A DNA stretch of 64,000 bases from Calothrix sp. PCC 6303 (GTDB taxonomy: Bacteria > Cyanobacteriota > Cyanobacteriia > Cyanobacteriales > Nostocaceae), in NCBI RefSeq assembly GCF_000317435.1, contig NC_019751.1, positions 6,200,001 through 6,264,000 of the forward strand, given 5' to 3'. Made by a program: the position numbers and the translations under genes. Shown piece by piece: positions 8,211 to 18,192 of the stretch; the first letter of the stretch is position 1, and every line of letters starts with the position of its first letter. The notes under the pieces were generated by a model, which did not search any database, was not told where the DNA came from, and saw nothing but the letters and a program-made list of their open reading frames with translations.

Positions 8211-8253
8211 TGCACTAAATAGATTTCCTTGGTAAGTGCATCTATTTAGTGCA
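8211..8253 (+). terminator. hairpin between peptide gene and flavoenzyme gene
   Basis: A perfect 14-bp inverted repeat (TGCACTAAATAGAT at 8211-8224; ATCTATTTAGTGCA at 8240-8253) with a 15-nt loop is followed by TTTATTTAT. It starts 42 bp after the peptide stop. It can act as a partial terminator or mRNA-stabilising 3' end, giving more peptide mRNA than enzyme mRNA, as is common in precursor-peptide operons. A smaller hairpin (AATCTGA/TCAGATT, 8176-8191) precedes it. Confidence 0.6.
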
Positions 8254-8317
8254 TTTATTTATCGCAAATGTTGTCGCACGGAAAGCTTGTTCGCAATCAA
8301 TTGAAGTCTAAATTTAT

Positions 8318-10033
8318 ATGGTCATGAATCAGCATTATGATGTTGTAATTATAGGTGGCGGTCCTGCTGGTAGTACAACAGCAACACTTTTGAAAAAATA
8401 TAGCCCCCAATTACGAGTTTTAATTTTAGAGAAAGAAAAGTTTCCACGTCCCCATGTTGGTGAAAGTCAACTGCCTCAAGTCAGCGAAGTTTTAGCAGAG
8501 ATGGGATGCTGGGATAAAGTAGAAGCTGCAAATTTTCCCATCAAAGTTGGTTCTACATATCGCTGGGGACAAGATTCTCAACCTTGGGATTTTAATTTTT
8601 TAAAGGACGAGGAATTTAGAGAAGAGGCACGTCCAGCAAGATATGAGGGACAACGCAAACAAACAGCATTTCAAGTAGATAGGGAAATTTATGATGAGAT
8701 TCTGCTGCGTCATGCCGAAGAGATGGGGTGTGAAGTTCGTGAGCAAACTGCTGTCACCAAAGTAGATTTAGAACCAGTAAGCGATCGCATCAGCGGTTTA
8801 CATCTCAGTTCCGGTGAAACAATAACCGCACGCTATTATGTTGACGCTTCCGGTCATGTAGGTATACTACGCAAAGCTTTGGGAGTGGAAACCAATTGCC
8901 CGACGCAGCTACAAAATATCGCCATTTGGGATTACTGGACAAATGCTGAATGGGCGGTAGAAATTGGTGTTGGTGGAACTCGTGTACAGGTTATGAGTTT
9001 ACCACATGGGTGGATTTGGTTTATTCCTCTTGGACCAGAACGCACCAGTATTGGCTTTATTTGTCCAGCAGAACACTACAAAAACCTGAAAAAATCAGCT
9101 ACAGAAATTTATCACGAAGCGATCGCTAGTGAACCTCGAATATCTAAATTAATTACCAATGCTAGTTGTCGCGGTGAAATAGAAACAACCAAAGATTGGT
9201 CATTTATTTCTGAACGCACTGTAGGTGATAACTGGTTTTTAGTTGGTGAAGCAGCAGGATTTGCCGATCCAATCTTAGCCGCAGGGATGACTTTAACTCA
9301 TGTTGGTGCCCGTGAACTAGCTTACACAATTGTCGCACTGGATCAAAATCGCCACGAATCTAATTGGCTCAAAAACCAATATGATCAAAACCAACGTAGA
9401 CGCATCCAGCAGCACATTCGATTTGCTGACTATTGGTATGCAGCAAATGGTCAATTCACAGACTTAAAAGAACATTCTCGAACAATTGCCCAAGATGCTG
9501 GTTTGGAATTAAACCCCGATGAAGCATTCAGATGGTTAGCTCAAGGTGGTTTCACTAACGATATTGTTGGGCAAGCTGTTATCGCTGGGTTTGATCTAGG
9601 TTCAATGAAGCAAGTCATGCAGCGTTTCTCCCAACAACAAATTCCTTGGGAAGTAAGTGGTTTTAATATATTTGAGCTCAACCTGGCAACAGCAACTAAA
9701 GAATATTTAGCAACATACGCAAATGGAGAAATTAACAAAATAGAATCATATCTCAGAGATAAATATCGTTTACCTGTCACAGGCTTTTATGGGTTGCTAA
9801 TTGAAATTCTAGGTCGAACTTCAGATATCCAACAAATTTACCAACACTTAATTGCAGTATTTAAAACCCGTTTTTCTCCTCAACATGCTCAAGTTGCACT
9901 CAATCAAGCACTAGGTTGTTTAGAAGTAATGGTGACAGAAGGATGGGTTAATGCAACCCTCAACCCTGATAAACCTGCATTAAACATCTCTATTCCCATG
10001 GAAGGGCAATTAGTTCACACCAGTAGAGATTAA
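8318..10033 (+). CDS. FAD-dependent oxidoreductase of the flavin-dependent halogenase family
   Basis: 571 residues. N-terminal FAD-binding GGGPAGS (residues 13-19); GES (48-50); FPIKVGSTYRWG with K76 at the place of the halogenase catalytic lysine; WIWFIP (232-237), matching the family's WxWxIP motif; GEAAGFADPILAAGMTL (310-326), the second FAD/phosphate region. A helical C-terminal part (about 390-571) is longer than in simple reductases. These motifs point to a halogenase-like enzyme, which would need reduced FAD, O2 and halide. The geranylgeranyl-reductase-like or other non-halogenating branch cannot be excluded. The start is ATG 8318 or ATG 8324. It is the third gene of the set beginning at 7004; Trp in the repeat peptide is an obvious candidate substrate (inference). 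Confidence 0.8.
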   Translation: MVMNQHYDVVIIGGGPAGSTTATLLKKYSPQLRVLILEKEKFPRPHVGESQLPQVSEVLAEMGCWDKVEAANFPIKVGSTYRWGQDSQPWDFNFLKDEEFREEARPARYEGQRKQTAFQVDREIYDEILLRHAEEMGCEVREQTAVTKVDLEPVSDRISGLHLSSGETITARYYVDASGHVGILRKALGVETNCPTQLQNIAIWDYWTNAEWAVEIGVGGTRVQVMSLPHGWIWFIPLGPERTSIGFICPAEHYKNLKKSATEIYHEAIASEPRISKLITNASCRGEIETTKDWSFISERTVGDNWFLVGEAAGFADPILAAGMTLTHVGARELAYTIVALDQNRHESNWLKNQYDQNQRRRIQQHIRFADYWYAANGQFTDLKEHSRTIAQDAGLELNPDEAFRWLAQGGFTNDIVGQAVIAGFDLGSMKQVMQRFSQQQIPWEVSGFNIFELNLATATKEYLATYANGEINKIESYLRDKYRLPVTGFYGLLIEILGRTSDIQQIYQHLIAVFKTRFSPQHAQVALNQALGCLEVMVTEGWVNATLNPDKPALNISIPMEGQLVHTSRD

Positions 10034-10035
10034 AA

Positions 10036-10100
10036 AATGAGTAATGAGTAATGAGTAATAAGTATGTTTTGTAACGGAGATTTTACTCCGACACAAAACA
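10036..10100. repeat. short tandem heptamers plus hairpin between convergent genes
   Basis: Right after the flavoenzyme stop come ATGAGTA heptamers in tandem, a known kind of cyanobacterial short repeat. An imperfect stem follows (TGTTTTGT at 10065-10072 with ACAAAACA at 10093-10100, inner CGGAG/CTCCG). It lies between two convergent genes and may end transcription in either direction. Confidence 0.5.
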
Positions 10101-10170
10101 TGCTGCCTGTAGAGGCAGGGGACTTAAACCCGCAAAGTCCCTTAAAAATAGGCGGTAGATGCGATAGCGG

Positions 10171-13100
10171 CTAATTCTGATATGGCTGAATCGGTATTTC
10201 GATAATAAACTCTGTTCCCTCTCCCGGAGTAGAATTACATATCACTTTTCCATTATGCTTATCAACAATAATTTGATAACTTATAGATAAGCCTAATCCA
10301 GTACCACTCCCAACAGGTTTTGTCGTAAAAAATGGGTCAAAAATCTTGTTCTTCACCTCTGGCTTAATTCCACATCCATTATCAATAAATCTGATTTTCA
10401 GTGTATGCGAATCAAAGATTTCTGTTTTAATCCAGATTTTTGGCTCATCTACTAAAGTTTTATTCTTGATCGACTCTTCAAGTGCATGTATAGAATTACT
10501 CAAGATATTCATAAATACTTGATTCATCTGGCAAGCGTAACAAGTAATTGGAGGAAGCTGCCCATATTCCTTAACAATTTCTATCTCTGAATTTCCTTTA
10601 CTTGGATCATATATTTCTGTTTTATTTTTTAAACGATGTTGCAAAATCATCAAAGTACTATCAATACCTTCATGAATATCAACAGGTTTCATCTCTGATT
10701 CGTCCAACCGAGAAAAATTTCGTAAACCTAGAATTATATTGCGTATACGTGAACTACCAATTTTCATGGAATTTAACAGATCTGGTAAATCTTTAAATAT
10801 AAAATCTAGATCAATCTCCCCAGCCTTTTCGTTAATTACACATGAAGGTTCTGGATATTCTTCTCTATAGAGATTAACTAATTCAAGTAAATCTTGAACG
10901 TAGCCAGTAGCATGATCTGTATTACCATGAATAAAATTAATTGGGTTATTTATTTCATGGGCTATTCCTGCCACCATTTGACCAAGACCAGACATTTTTT
11001 CACTTTGGATTAGTTGAGATTGAGCATTTTGTAAATCCTGGAGAGCTTGCTCTAATTTATGATTTTTCTCATTGATTTCTTGGGTTCTTTCTTCAACCTT
11101 AATTTCGAGAGTAGAGTTATATTTTTCAAGATTTTCTTTAGCCTCGGTCAAATTTTTGTAAAGTATTGCATTCTCCAACGATATTGCCGCTTGACTAATT
11201 AAGAGCTTTAAAATCTCAATGCGATCGCGTGTAAATGCATTAGTGATTAAATTATTATCTAAGTAAAAAATACCAATTGTTTTTGACTTGTTAAGAATTG
11301 GCATACAGAGAATGCTTTTTAGTGAACAACGAGCAATGCAATTATTACTAGCTAGTCCTGCGTCTGCCATCACATCATCAATTAACCAAATTTCATTAGT
11401 CCGCTTAACGTAATTAATTATCTTAGTAGGAATGTCATAATGCGACTCCAAATTAGCTAAAGAAAAATTTGTGAGCATTGATGTTGGTGCCGAATTGGAG
11501 CTAATCGCCGCAATTGTGAAGTCTGAACTGTCGGTATCAGTTAAGAGTAAAATGCATTTTGATGCTCCTGCATTCTCCTTAACAACATCCATTAACACTG
11601 TTAACAGCTTTTCTAAATCAATTTCCCCAGAAAGAGCTTGGGATGTTTTAATTACAGCAGCTAAATCTAGGGAATAACTCAAACTAGACTGTGAACTTGC
11701 TAAATAATCATTGTCAACAGTTACAATCCTTGGAATATTCGCAATTAAATTTTCCTTTTCTGCTGCTTCTAAATTCTGACTTTCTTGTTGAATTAGATTA
11801 GTAAGTAACTGTGGGTAGCGTTTTGCCAAATCATCAACTTTAATCTTAGCTCCCCAACGAATATAAGCATAGTAAGCATCATTTAAATAAGCTTGAGCAA
11901 TTTTTTCTCTCTTCAATTCGAGATAAAATTTACCCGCTAGCTCATTTGCTAATGCCTCCTCGTGAGTAAACTGGGAATCTTTAGCAAATTGTATCGCTAG
12001 ATCGTACAGTTCCATCGCTGCTAATTGATTCCCTAAAATTCTTGCCTTCTCTGCTTCCACTAAATAATATTTATTTAGGTAGTTCATAGGAGCGCTATCT
12101 GCCCATGTTTTTAGTTTCTCCTGATTTTCATTTACTTTGGCTAGAATTTCTATTTGTTCTAATGCATTAGCATTTGCGTACATCGCTAGCATTGTCAGAG
12201 AACTATATGCATTAAAAATGACAAATGTTAATTGTCCAGCAACAGACGCTAAATCTTCTGCTCCTGCAATTACATATTTTAAGGCTAATTTGTAATCTCC
12301 CGCAATATAACAGAATACTAGTTGATAAAGATTATGATAAAAATTAATTTGCTTATTATCATTGCTTGAATCCACTAAAATACTAGTATTCAAATAATTC
12401 TCTGTTTTATCTATTAACTTTCTAACCACTTGCCAAAGTTCATGATTATATATTAATTGTAATTTTTGTTGCAAACTTTCTATTTGTGTATGAAATTTTA
12501 GTAGATTAGACTCAATACTTAATAAGTTCTCACCTTTGAAGAATGAGTACTCTGAGTAATGATATGCTGAGTAAGCAGCATGTTCTAGATCTTCATTTAT
12601 CAAACTTATTTGATATATTTCTGGAAAATACCTGGAAGTTATATAAATACTTTCTTGCCAGTGCCTGATAAAAGTATTCGCCACAAACATGACTACAGCC
12701 TTAAATTCATCAGCCTTGAATTTATCAACTATTTGTAATGCCAATTTAGCAAATTTACTAGCCAATTCAATATCTCCATAGATATTAATCATTAAGATTG
12801 CATATGCATTATAAGATAGCGCTGAAGCCCCGCAGTTACCATACTTTAGTGAAGTATTTACTTTTTCTAACACTAATAAAGCAAATAAATTCTGATTGTA
12901 CTGATAGCTAGGTGGTAATAATCTCCATAAAATATTCATAGCTGCCAGTTTTTCTGGATCTACCATGTCAGGTAGTTCAATTAGCTGCTCAACATCTTTT
13001 TTAAGTAATGCTAATGCAGTTTTTTCTAATCCCATACCTAATTCTTCTAGAGATGGGCTTATGGGTATTTCTATCCCCAATAGTTTTAAAATATCTAAGC

Positions 13101-15924
13101 CTAATTCTATTGCATCTTTAAGCTTATTTTGAGATTTGTATATCTGAATTTTTAACTGATAAACTTGGATTTTTTCTACAAGTGTTAGAGCGTTGTTTAT
13201 AACTATTTTGATGAATTTATCGCTCTTTTCAAAATCACCAGCTAAATATGTTGCTCTAGCTGCTGTTTCATGTAAATCGAATACCATTTGATAACGTACT
13301 TGCCAGCAATCTGGAGGTAGTAATTCAATACCTATCATGAGATATTCTGATGCTGCTATATTGGCATTAAATAATAATGCTTTGCATCCAGCAACTAAAT
13401 TCATTTCTGCTAGTCCATAGCGTTCATCTTGATCTGTAATTAGTGATAGAGAATGATTAAATTGATTTACCAAAATAAAAATTTTCTCTTCACGTTCTTG
13501 AACAGGAACTCTATTTAATAAATCGTATCCAATGCGTAAGTGTATTGCATTTATTTCACTTTCATCTACTAATGAGTAGGCAGCTTTTTTAATATCTTCG
13601 TGAATAAAGTGATAATTTGCTACTTCTGAGGCTGAATATAAGATGTCAATTAGCTGAGATTGTTGAGATGCGAGAGATTCCTGATTTTCTCCTTTATTCG
13701 GAAAATTAGGACTATTTTCTAACTCATTGTTCGTTTTTTCTTTAGAAATTATCAATCCATCTAAAAGGGCTACCCATAATTCCGCAGATGTCTCTAAAGC
13801 ATCTTTTTCAAATGCTACAGACAATGTAAATAAGTCAAATTGATTACCCAAGCAAGCAGCTAAAAACAATAGTTTTTTTGTATCTTTCGGCAATTTATGT
13901 AGCTTAGATATCATTAATTCAATCACATCACTGCTGAGAGATTGATTTTGAATTTTGCTAATATCATACTGCCATTGATACAGGTCGAAGTTAAAATTTA
14001 TGAGTTTATCTTGATGTAATGATTTGAGGAAATTATGAACTAGGCGTGGATTTCCCTCAGTTTTAGCAAAAATCATTTGCGTTAAAAATTCCGTCGATGA
14101 TTCTGAGTGGCGAATGGTTTTTGATATAAGTTTATTTAAATCACCTGGGCTCAAAGGTTCAATGTTAATGACAGTAACGTATTGATCAATATTTTGAAGT
14201 TCTTCTATTGCTAATTCTTCTAAAGAATCGCTATTGTTTTCTGATTCTTGATATGCCCCGATTATTAGTAGAGAAATACGAATACTTTGATCTGTGTCTC
14301 CTAAAAATGGTGTAGATAATGAGCTAACTTTCTGATTATTTTTCTCATTCTCCCGTAATAAAATATGAATTAATTTTAGAGAATCAGCATCCATAAATTG
14401 CAAGTCATCAAGGAAAATAACTAATGGATGTTCGGTAGTAGCAAATATATAAATAAAGTTTTGAAATAAATTGTAAATCGTATCTTTGGAAGTAATTTCT
14501 AAAGCTTCAGTATACTGTGCTTGTTTACCAATAAGAATTTCTAATTCGGGTACTAAATGAGTTAGGATTTGAGTCTGTTTTCCTAGCTCTAAGAAAATCT
14601 TTGTTCTCCATTCCTGGATTTGAATATCTGTTTCGGAGAGGATTTGTACTGCCAGATCACTAAATGCTTGCAGGAAGGCTGAAAAAGGAATCTGCTGTTT
14701 GGATTCTTCAAATTTACCTTTAATAAAGTAGCTTTCTTGTTTGATAATAGGCTTATGAACTGCCTGGACAACACTTGTCTTACCAACTCCTGCAAGTCCA
14801 TTAACCAGAATCATTTCTGTGTTTCCTTGCTGAATTCGCTCAAAAGCCTTGAGAATCGTACTTATTTCTGCTTCACGGCTATAAAGCTTGGTTGGAATGA
14901 CAAAGCGATCGCTTATGTCTTTCTGAGCTAATTCAAAGTTGGGTATTTTTCCACTTTCGCACCAATGACAAAAGCATTCTTCTAAATCGCTTTTTAAGCC
15001 GATGGCACTTTGGTAACGATCTTCGGGATTTTTTGCCATCAGCTTAGAAATAATTGCTGATAACAGTGCAGGAACTTCTGGATTCAGACTACGGACGCTT
15101 GGTGCATTTTTAGCGAGGTGGCAATAGATCAGTTGTGTCGGATCTGTGGTTGTGAAAGGTAATTTTCCTGTCAATAATTCAAAAAATGTCACACCTAGAG
15201 AATAAAAGTCTGTTCGAGGATCTACACCTCGACTCATTCGTCCTGTTTGTTCAGGTGATATATATCCAAGTGTTCCTTCTAGAATCTCAGAAACCTCTAA
15301 AGCTTTGGTTCCTGGGGGTAGAACAGAAGAAAGACTAAAATCAATTATTTGTACTTCTAGAGTTGTGGGTTTAATTAAAATATTTCCTGGCTTAATATCT
15401 TTATGAATTACCCGCTTGTGATGTAAAAAATCGAGAGTAGAAGCAATTTGAATAGCAATAGTTAAAAAATCACTGAGAGAAAATATAGCTTTTGATCGGT
15501 TGAGGAAGGCTATATCCCAATCTGTTGGAACTCTTGATAATGATAATCCAGAATCACTCCCGGAAATTTCGGAAGTTTTGATTTTGCGGCGGGGTTTTCC
15601 TTTAGTGCGATCATTTTGGATCCACTCACGTAACGAAACACCACCGAAGTCATCCATTACCAAAGCAAAGGCATTGCGATAATTTACAAGCGCAGAACCT
15701 CTAACAATGCCTTGAATATCTAGATTTTTAATTATGGTGTATTGACTACGAAATTGAGTAACTTCGTTGAAGGTCGGAAATTCGTTCCTTAAGACTTTAA
15801 TAACAACAGGCTTTTCTTCTTCAACTGTAATACCCCGGTAAACTATGGTTTTTAAGCCGGAGTATATCTCTTCGATGACACGATAACCGGGAATTTGAAC
15901 AATTTGATCTAGTGGTATCAACAT
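10171..15924 (-). CDS. Ser/Thr kinase - AAA ATPase - GAF - histidine kinase hybrid (HstK type)
   Basis: 1917 residues, cytoplasmic. Order: eukaryotic-type Ser/Thr kinase (15-320; ATP Lys in VVIKVLR near K43, catalytic HKDIKPGN at 174-181, metal loop IDFS in place of DFG); AAA/STAND ATPase with P-loop NGLAGVGKTS (about 380) and LVIFLDDLQFMD; a long TPR-like helical region (about 850-1370); GAF domain (about 1420-1570); coiled coil; HisKA with GIAHEINNPINF; HATPase with NSIHAL, DNGCGIKPEV and GSGTGLGLSIS. This matches the hybrid kinases described as HstK in Anabaena. It should integrate a signal through GAF/ATPase and phosphorylate both Ser/Thr and His/Asp partners. A response regulator gene lies just upstream on the same strand, behind a terminator. 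Confidence 0.92.
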   Translation of the reverse strand: MLIPLDQIVQIPGYRVIEEIYSGLKTIVYRGITVEEEKPVVIKVLRNEFPTFNEVTQFRSQYTIIKNLDIQGIVRGSALVNYRNAFALVMDDFGGVSLREWIQNDRTKGKPRRKIKTSEISGSDSGLSLSRVPTDWDIAFLNRSKAIFSLSDFLTIAIQIASTLDFLHHKRVIHKDIKPGNILIKPTTLEVQIIDFSLSSVLPPGTKALEVSEILEGTLGYISPEQTGRMSRGVDPRTDFYSLGVTFFELLTGKLPFTTTDPTQLIYCHLAKNAPSVRSLNPEVPALLSAIISKLMAKNPEDRYQSAIGLKSDLEECFCHWCESGKIPNFELAQKDISDRFVIPTKLYSREAEISTILKAFERIQQGNTEMILVNGLAGVGKTSVVQAVHKPIIKQESYFIKGKFEESKQQIPFSAFLQAFSDLAVQILSETDIQIQEWRTKIFLELGKQTQILTHLVPELEILIGKQAQYTEALEITSKDTIYNLFQNFIYIFATTEHPLVIFLDDLQFMDADSLKLIHILLRENEKNNQKVSSLSTPFLGDTDQSIRISLLIIGAYQESENNSDSLEELAIEELQNIDQYVTVINIEPLSPGDLNKLISKTIRHSESSTEFLTQMIFAKTEGNPRLVHNFLKSLHQDKLINFNFDLYQWQYDISKIQNQSLSSDVIELMISKLHKLPKDTKKLLFLAACLGNQFDLFTLSVAFEKDALETSAELWVALLDGLIISKEKTNNELENSPNFPNKGENQESLASQQSQLIDILYSASEVANYHFIHEDIKKAAYSLVDESEINAIHLRIGYDLLNRVPVQEREEKIFILVNQFNHSLSLITDQDERYGLAEMNLVAGCKALLFNANIAASEYLMIGIELLPPDCWQVRYQMVFDLHETAARATYLAGDFEKSDKFIKIVINNALTLVEKIQVYQLKIQIYKSQNKLKDAIELGLDILKLLGIEIPISPSLEELGMGLEKTALALLKKDVEQLIELPDMVDPEKLAAMNILWRLLPPSYQYNQNLFALLVLEKVNTSLKYGNCGASALSYNAYAILMINIYGDIELASKFAKLALQIVDKFKADEFKAVVMFVANTFIRHWQESIYITSRYFPEIYQISLINEDLEHAAYSAYHYSEYSFFKGENLLSIESNLLKFHTQIESLQQKLQLIYNHELWQVVRKLIDKTENYLNTSILVDSSNDNKQINFYHNLYQLVFCYIAGDYKLALKYVIAGAEDLASVAGQLTFVIFNAYSSLTMLAMYANANALEQIEILAKVNENQEKLKTWADSAPMNYLNKYYLVEAEKARILGNQLAAMELYDLAIQFAKDSQFTHEEALANELAGKFYLELKREKIAQAYLNDAYYAYIRWGAKIKVDDLAKRYPQLLTNLIQQESQNLEAAEKENLIANIPRIVTVDNDYLASSQSSLSYSLDLAAVIKTSQALSGEIDLEKLLTVLMDVVKENAGASKCILLLTDTDSSDFTIAAISSNSAPTSMLTNFSLANLESHYDIPTKIINYVKRTNEIWLIDDVMADAGLASNNCIARCSLKSILCMPILNKSKTIGIFYLDNNLITNAFTRDRIEILKLLISQAAISLENAILYKNLTEAKENLEKYNSTLEIKVEERTQEINEKNHKLEQALQDLQNAQSQLIQSEKMSGLGQMVAGIAHEINNPINFIHGNTDHATGYVQDLLELVNLYREEYPEPSCVINEKAGEIDLDFIFKDLPDLLNSMKIGSSRIRNIILGLRNFSRLDESEMKPVDIHEGIDSTLMILQHRLKNKTEIYDPSKGNSEIEIVKEYGQLPPITCYACQMNQVFMNILSNSIHALEESIKNKTLVDEPKIWIKTEIFDSHTLKIRFIDNGCGIKPEVKNKIFDPFFTTKPVGSGTGLGLSISYQIIVDKHNGKVICNSTPGEGTEFIIEIPIQPYQN

Positions 15925-16046
15925 TTTTTTGCCACAATTAGTTCTGTGGACTAGTATTCCCCAAAATTAACACTACATATCGATTAATATATCAAAAGGG
16001 TTCTGCAAAATAACTTTTTTTGAATTTTAATAAACATTTCCAAACA

Positions 16047-16073
16047 AAAAAGCCTGCAATCGCAGGCTTTTTG
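16047..16073 (-). terminator. Rho-independent terminator (probably bidirectional)
   Basis: A perfect stem AAAAGCCTGC (16048-16057) / GCAGGCTTTT (16062-16071) with a 4-nt loop, A-run before and T-run after. It lies 33 bp beyond the response regulator stop codon and upstream of the large kinase start, so it ends the regulator transcript on the minus strand. Confidence 0.85.
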
Positions 16074-16105
16074 ATTCTAAAACAAACATAGTCTTGATGC
16101 AGATG

Positions 16106-16687
16106 CTACTTGACTTTCTGTTTAATAAAGGTAACAACTTGAGTTAATTGTTTTTTCAAACTGTCAATTTCTGCTTGCATTTTATTTATTTTTTCATTTA
16201 ATGCCTGGATGTCGGTAGAGGAAGTTGCAGGAGTTACAATTCCAGTTGGTACAGATACGTTGCCATTTTTAGTTGTATTTGCAACACTTTGAGTCTTATC
16301 TTGACGGGGCTGCTTCGCCTTTGCCATTGCTGCTTTAATGGCACTAATTAGTTGTTTTTGGTCGAAAGGTTTTCCTAAAAACTCAAAATCATCAAAAGAT
16401 TCAGAGATTTTTTCGGCAACTTCTTCTCTGCGACCAGACATGACTACTAGGGGAATTTTTCTCAATTCCGGTTGGGCTTGAATTTGCTGAAAAACTTCCC
16501 AACCACTCATCTTGGGCAATAAAAAGTCTAACATGATCAGGCTAAGTTTTTCCTGACGGATTAGGTTTAGCCCTTCGATACCGTCCTTCGCTTCCAAAAC
16601 TTGGAAGTTTCCCGGAGGTAACATTTCTCTTACTTTTACCCTGACCACGGTGGTGTCATCAATAACTAGAATTTTGTTACTTGCCAC
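16106..16687 (-). CDS. response regulator with C-terminal coiled coil
   Basis: 193 residues. Receiver domain at 1-125: acidic pair DD (10-11), phospho-acceptor Asp in LIMLDFLLPKMSG (about residue 54), Ser/Thr switch in VVMSGRREE, and conserved Lys in FLGKPFDQ. A linker rich in Ala, Thr and Asn follows, then a heptad-like C-terminus (IQALNEKINKMQAEIDSLKKQL) that should dimerise. There is no DNA-binding domain. It sits directly upstream of the HstK-type kinase on the same strand, so a functional partnership is plausible, though a terminator separates them. Confidence 0.88.
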   Translation of the reverse strand: MASNKILVIDDTTVVRVKVREMLPPGNFQVLEAKDGIEGLNLIRQEKLSLIMLDFLLPKMSGWEVFQQIQAQPELRKIPLVVMSGRREEVAEKISESFDDFEFLGKPFDQKQLISAIKAAMAKAKQPRQDKTQSVANTTKNGNVSVPTGIVTPATSSTDIQALNEKINKMQAEIDSLKKQLTQVVTFIKQKVK

Positions 16688-17104
16688 GACTGATTGCTCT
16701 AACAGATATTTTAGGTTTGGATGGAGAATTCAACAATAATACGATTGAATTCTCCCACTATATACAAAATTTACACTGATTGGGGGATAGTATATTCTAG
16801 GAAAACTTAAAGCAAATGTCAGTAACCCAGCCGTAAAGAGACTGAGTTTGTAAGAGAAATCGAGCAAGCTGTACTGATCAGACCACCCTGAGCTTAGTCG
16901 TTCGCCCTTGGCGTTGCCCTAGGCTAGGGTAGCCGTTATTTGAGTCACGACACCCTTTTAGTAGTCTCTCAATTTTATGTACACATCCGCAATCCTACGT
17001 CTCTACATCCTTCAGAATTAATGGGACAGACCACTAGGGTATTTCTCCCAAAACAGGATGCTCTCCGTATTTCGATTTGATGATGAATCTGACAGACTAG
17101 TAGT
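16688..17104. other. divergent intergenic region
   Basis: 417 bp between the divergent response regulator and lipA genes. No ORF with coding features and no RNA I recognise. It must hold the promoters of both genes, but none is convincing by eye. Confidence 0.4.
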
Positions 17105-17131
17105 GTGCAAGTAAGTAATTATTCTTTTTTT

Positions 17132-18061
17132 ATGACCTTTTCAGGTGATACTCAACTGAAGTCAGAAATTTTGGCGATGCCTTCTTGGTTACGCCGTCCT
17201 ATTGGTAAAGCAAGTGAACTTTCGACGGTGCAGCGGATTGTTAAGCAGCGGCAAATTCATACGATTTGCGAGGAAGGACGTTGCCCAAATCGAGGTGAGT
17301 GCTATGCCCAAAAAACTGCTAGTTTTTTGTTGATGGGGGCAACCTGCACTAGGGCTTGTGCTTTTTGTCAAGTAGATAAGGGTCATGCGCCGATGCCTCT
17401 GGATGCAGACGAACCCAGAAAGGTGGCGGAATCAGTTAGGCTTTTAGGATTGCAATATGTTGTGTTGACTTCGGTAGCGCGGGATGATTTGCCTGATCAG
17501 GGTGCGGGGCATTTTGTCAAGACTATAGAAAATATTCGGTTGCTGAATCCAGATACGCAAATTGAAGTGTTGACTCCTGATTTTTATGGAGGGAGTAGGG
17601 GGAATGCTTCTCTTGATTGGCGGGATGAACTTTCAGTTCGCTGGCGCGATCGCATCTCATCTGTAGTGAAGGTTAAACCTGCTTGTTATAACCATAACAT
17701 TGAGACTGTGCAACGATTGACACCGAAAGTGCGTCGAGGAGCAAAATACGATCGTTCCCTGTCGGTGCTGGCAATTGTCAAGGAGATTGACCCCACAGTA
17801 CCAACAAAATCAGGTTTGATGTTGGGACATGGTGAAACCAAAGAAGAGGTGATAGAAGCGATGTTAGACCTGCGGAAGGTGGAATGCGATCGCATTACCC
17901 TAGGACAGTATATGCGTCCGTCAATGGAACATTTACCTGTCCAAAAATACTGGACTCCCGCAGAGTTTACAGAACTAGGTGTAATTGCTCGAAAAATGGG
18001 TTTTAGTCATGTTCGCTCTGCTCCCCTAGTTCGTAGTTCTTATCATGCCGGGATAGAATAG
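17132..18061 (+). CDS. lipA: lipoyl synthase (radical SAM)
   Basis: About 309 residues from this start. Radical-SAM cluster CTRACAFC and the auxiliary-cluster cysteines [12 protein letters not shown] are both intact; other conserved parts include [16 protein letters not shown] and [15 protein letters not shown]. It inserts two sulfurs into the octanoyl chain on lipoyl-dependent proteins (pyruvate dehydrogenase E2, glycine cleavage H). The sequence resembles the second cyanobacterial LipA paralogue. Start uncertain: GTG 17105, ATG 17132 (chosen, giving [12 protein letters not shown]) or ATG 17180 (MPSWLRRP); none has a clear ribosome site. Cyanobacteria often carry two lipA genes, so another copy may lie elsewhere. 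Confidence 0.93.
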   Translation: MTFSGDTQLKSEILAMPSWLRRPIGKASELSTVQRIVKQRQIHTICEEGRCPNRGECYAQKTASFLLMGATCTRACAFCQVDKGHAPMPLDADEPRKVAESVRLLGLQYVVLTSVARDDLPDQGAGHFVKTIENIRLLNPDTQIEVLTPDFYGGSRGNASLDWRDELSVRWRDRISSVVKVKPACYNHNIETVQRLTPKVRRGAKYDRSLSVLAIVKEIDPTVPTKSGLMLGHGETKEEVIEAMLDLRKVECDRITLGQYMRPSMEHLPVQKYWTPAEFTELGVIARKMGFSHVRSAPLVRSSYHAGIE

Positions 18062-18192
18062 GAGGGATTAGAGTATTCGTATATCTAATCCATATTCTCA
18101 AACACAAATATTTCTAACGAGTTTTGCCAAAGATGGCAGCTATTTGGTATTTCTTAAGAAGTCCTTAAGTCTTTTTATGAGGAGACAACATT

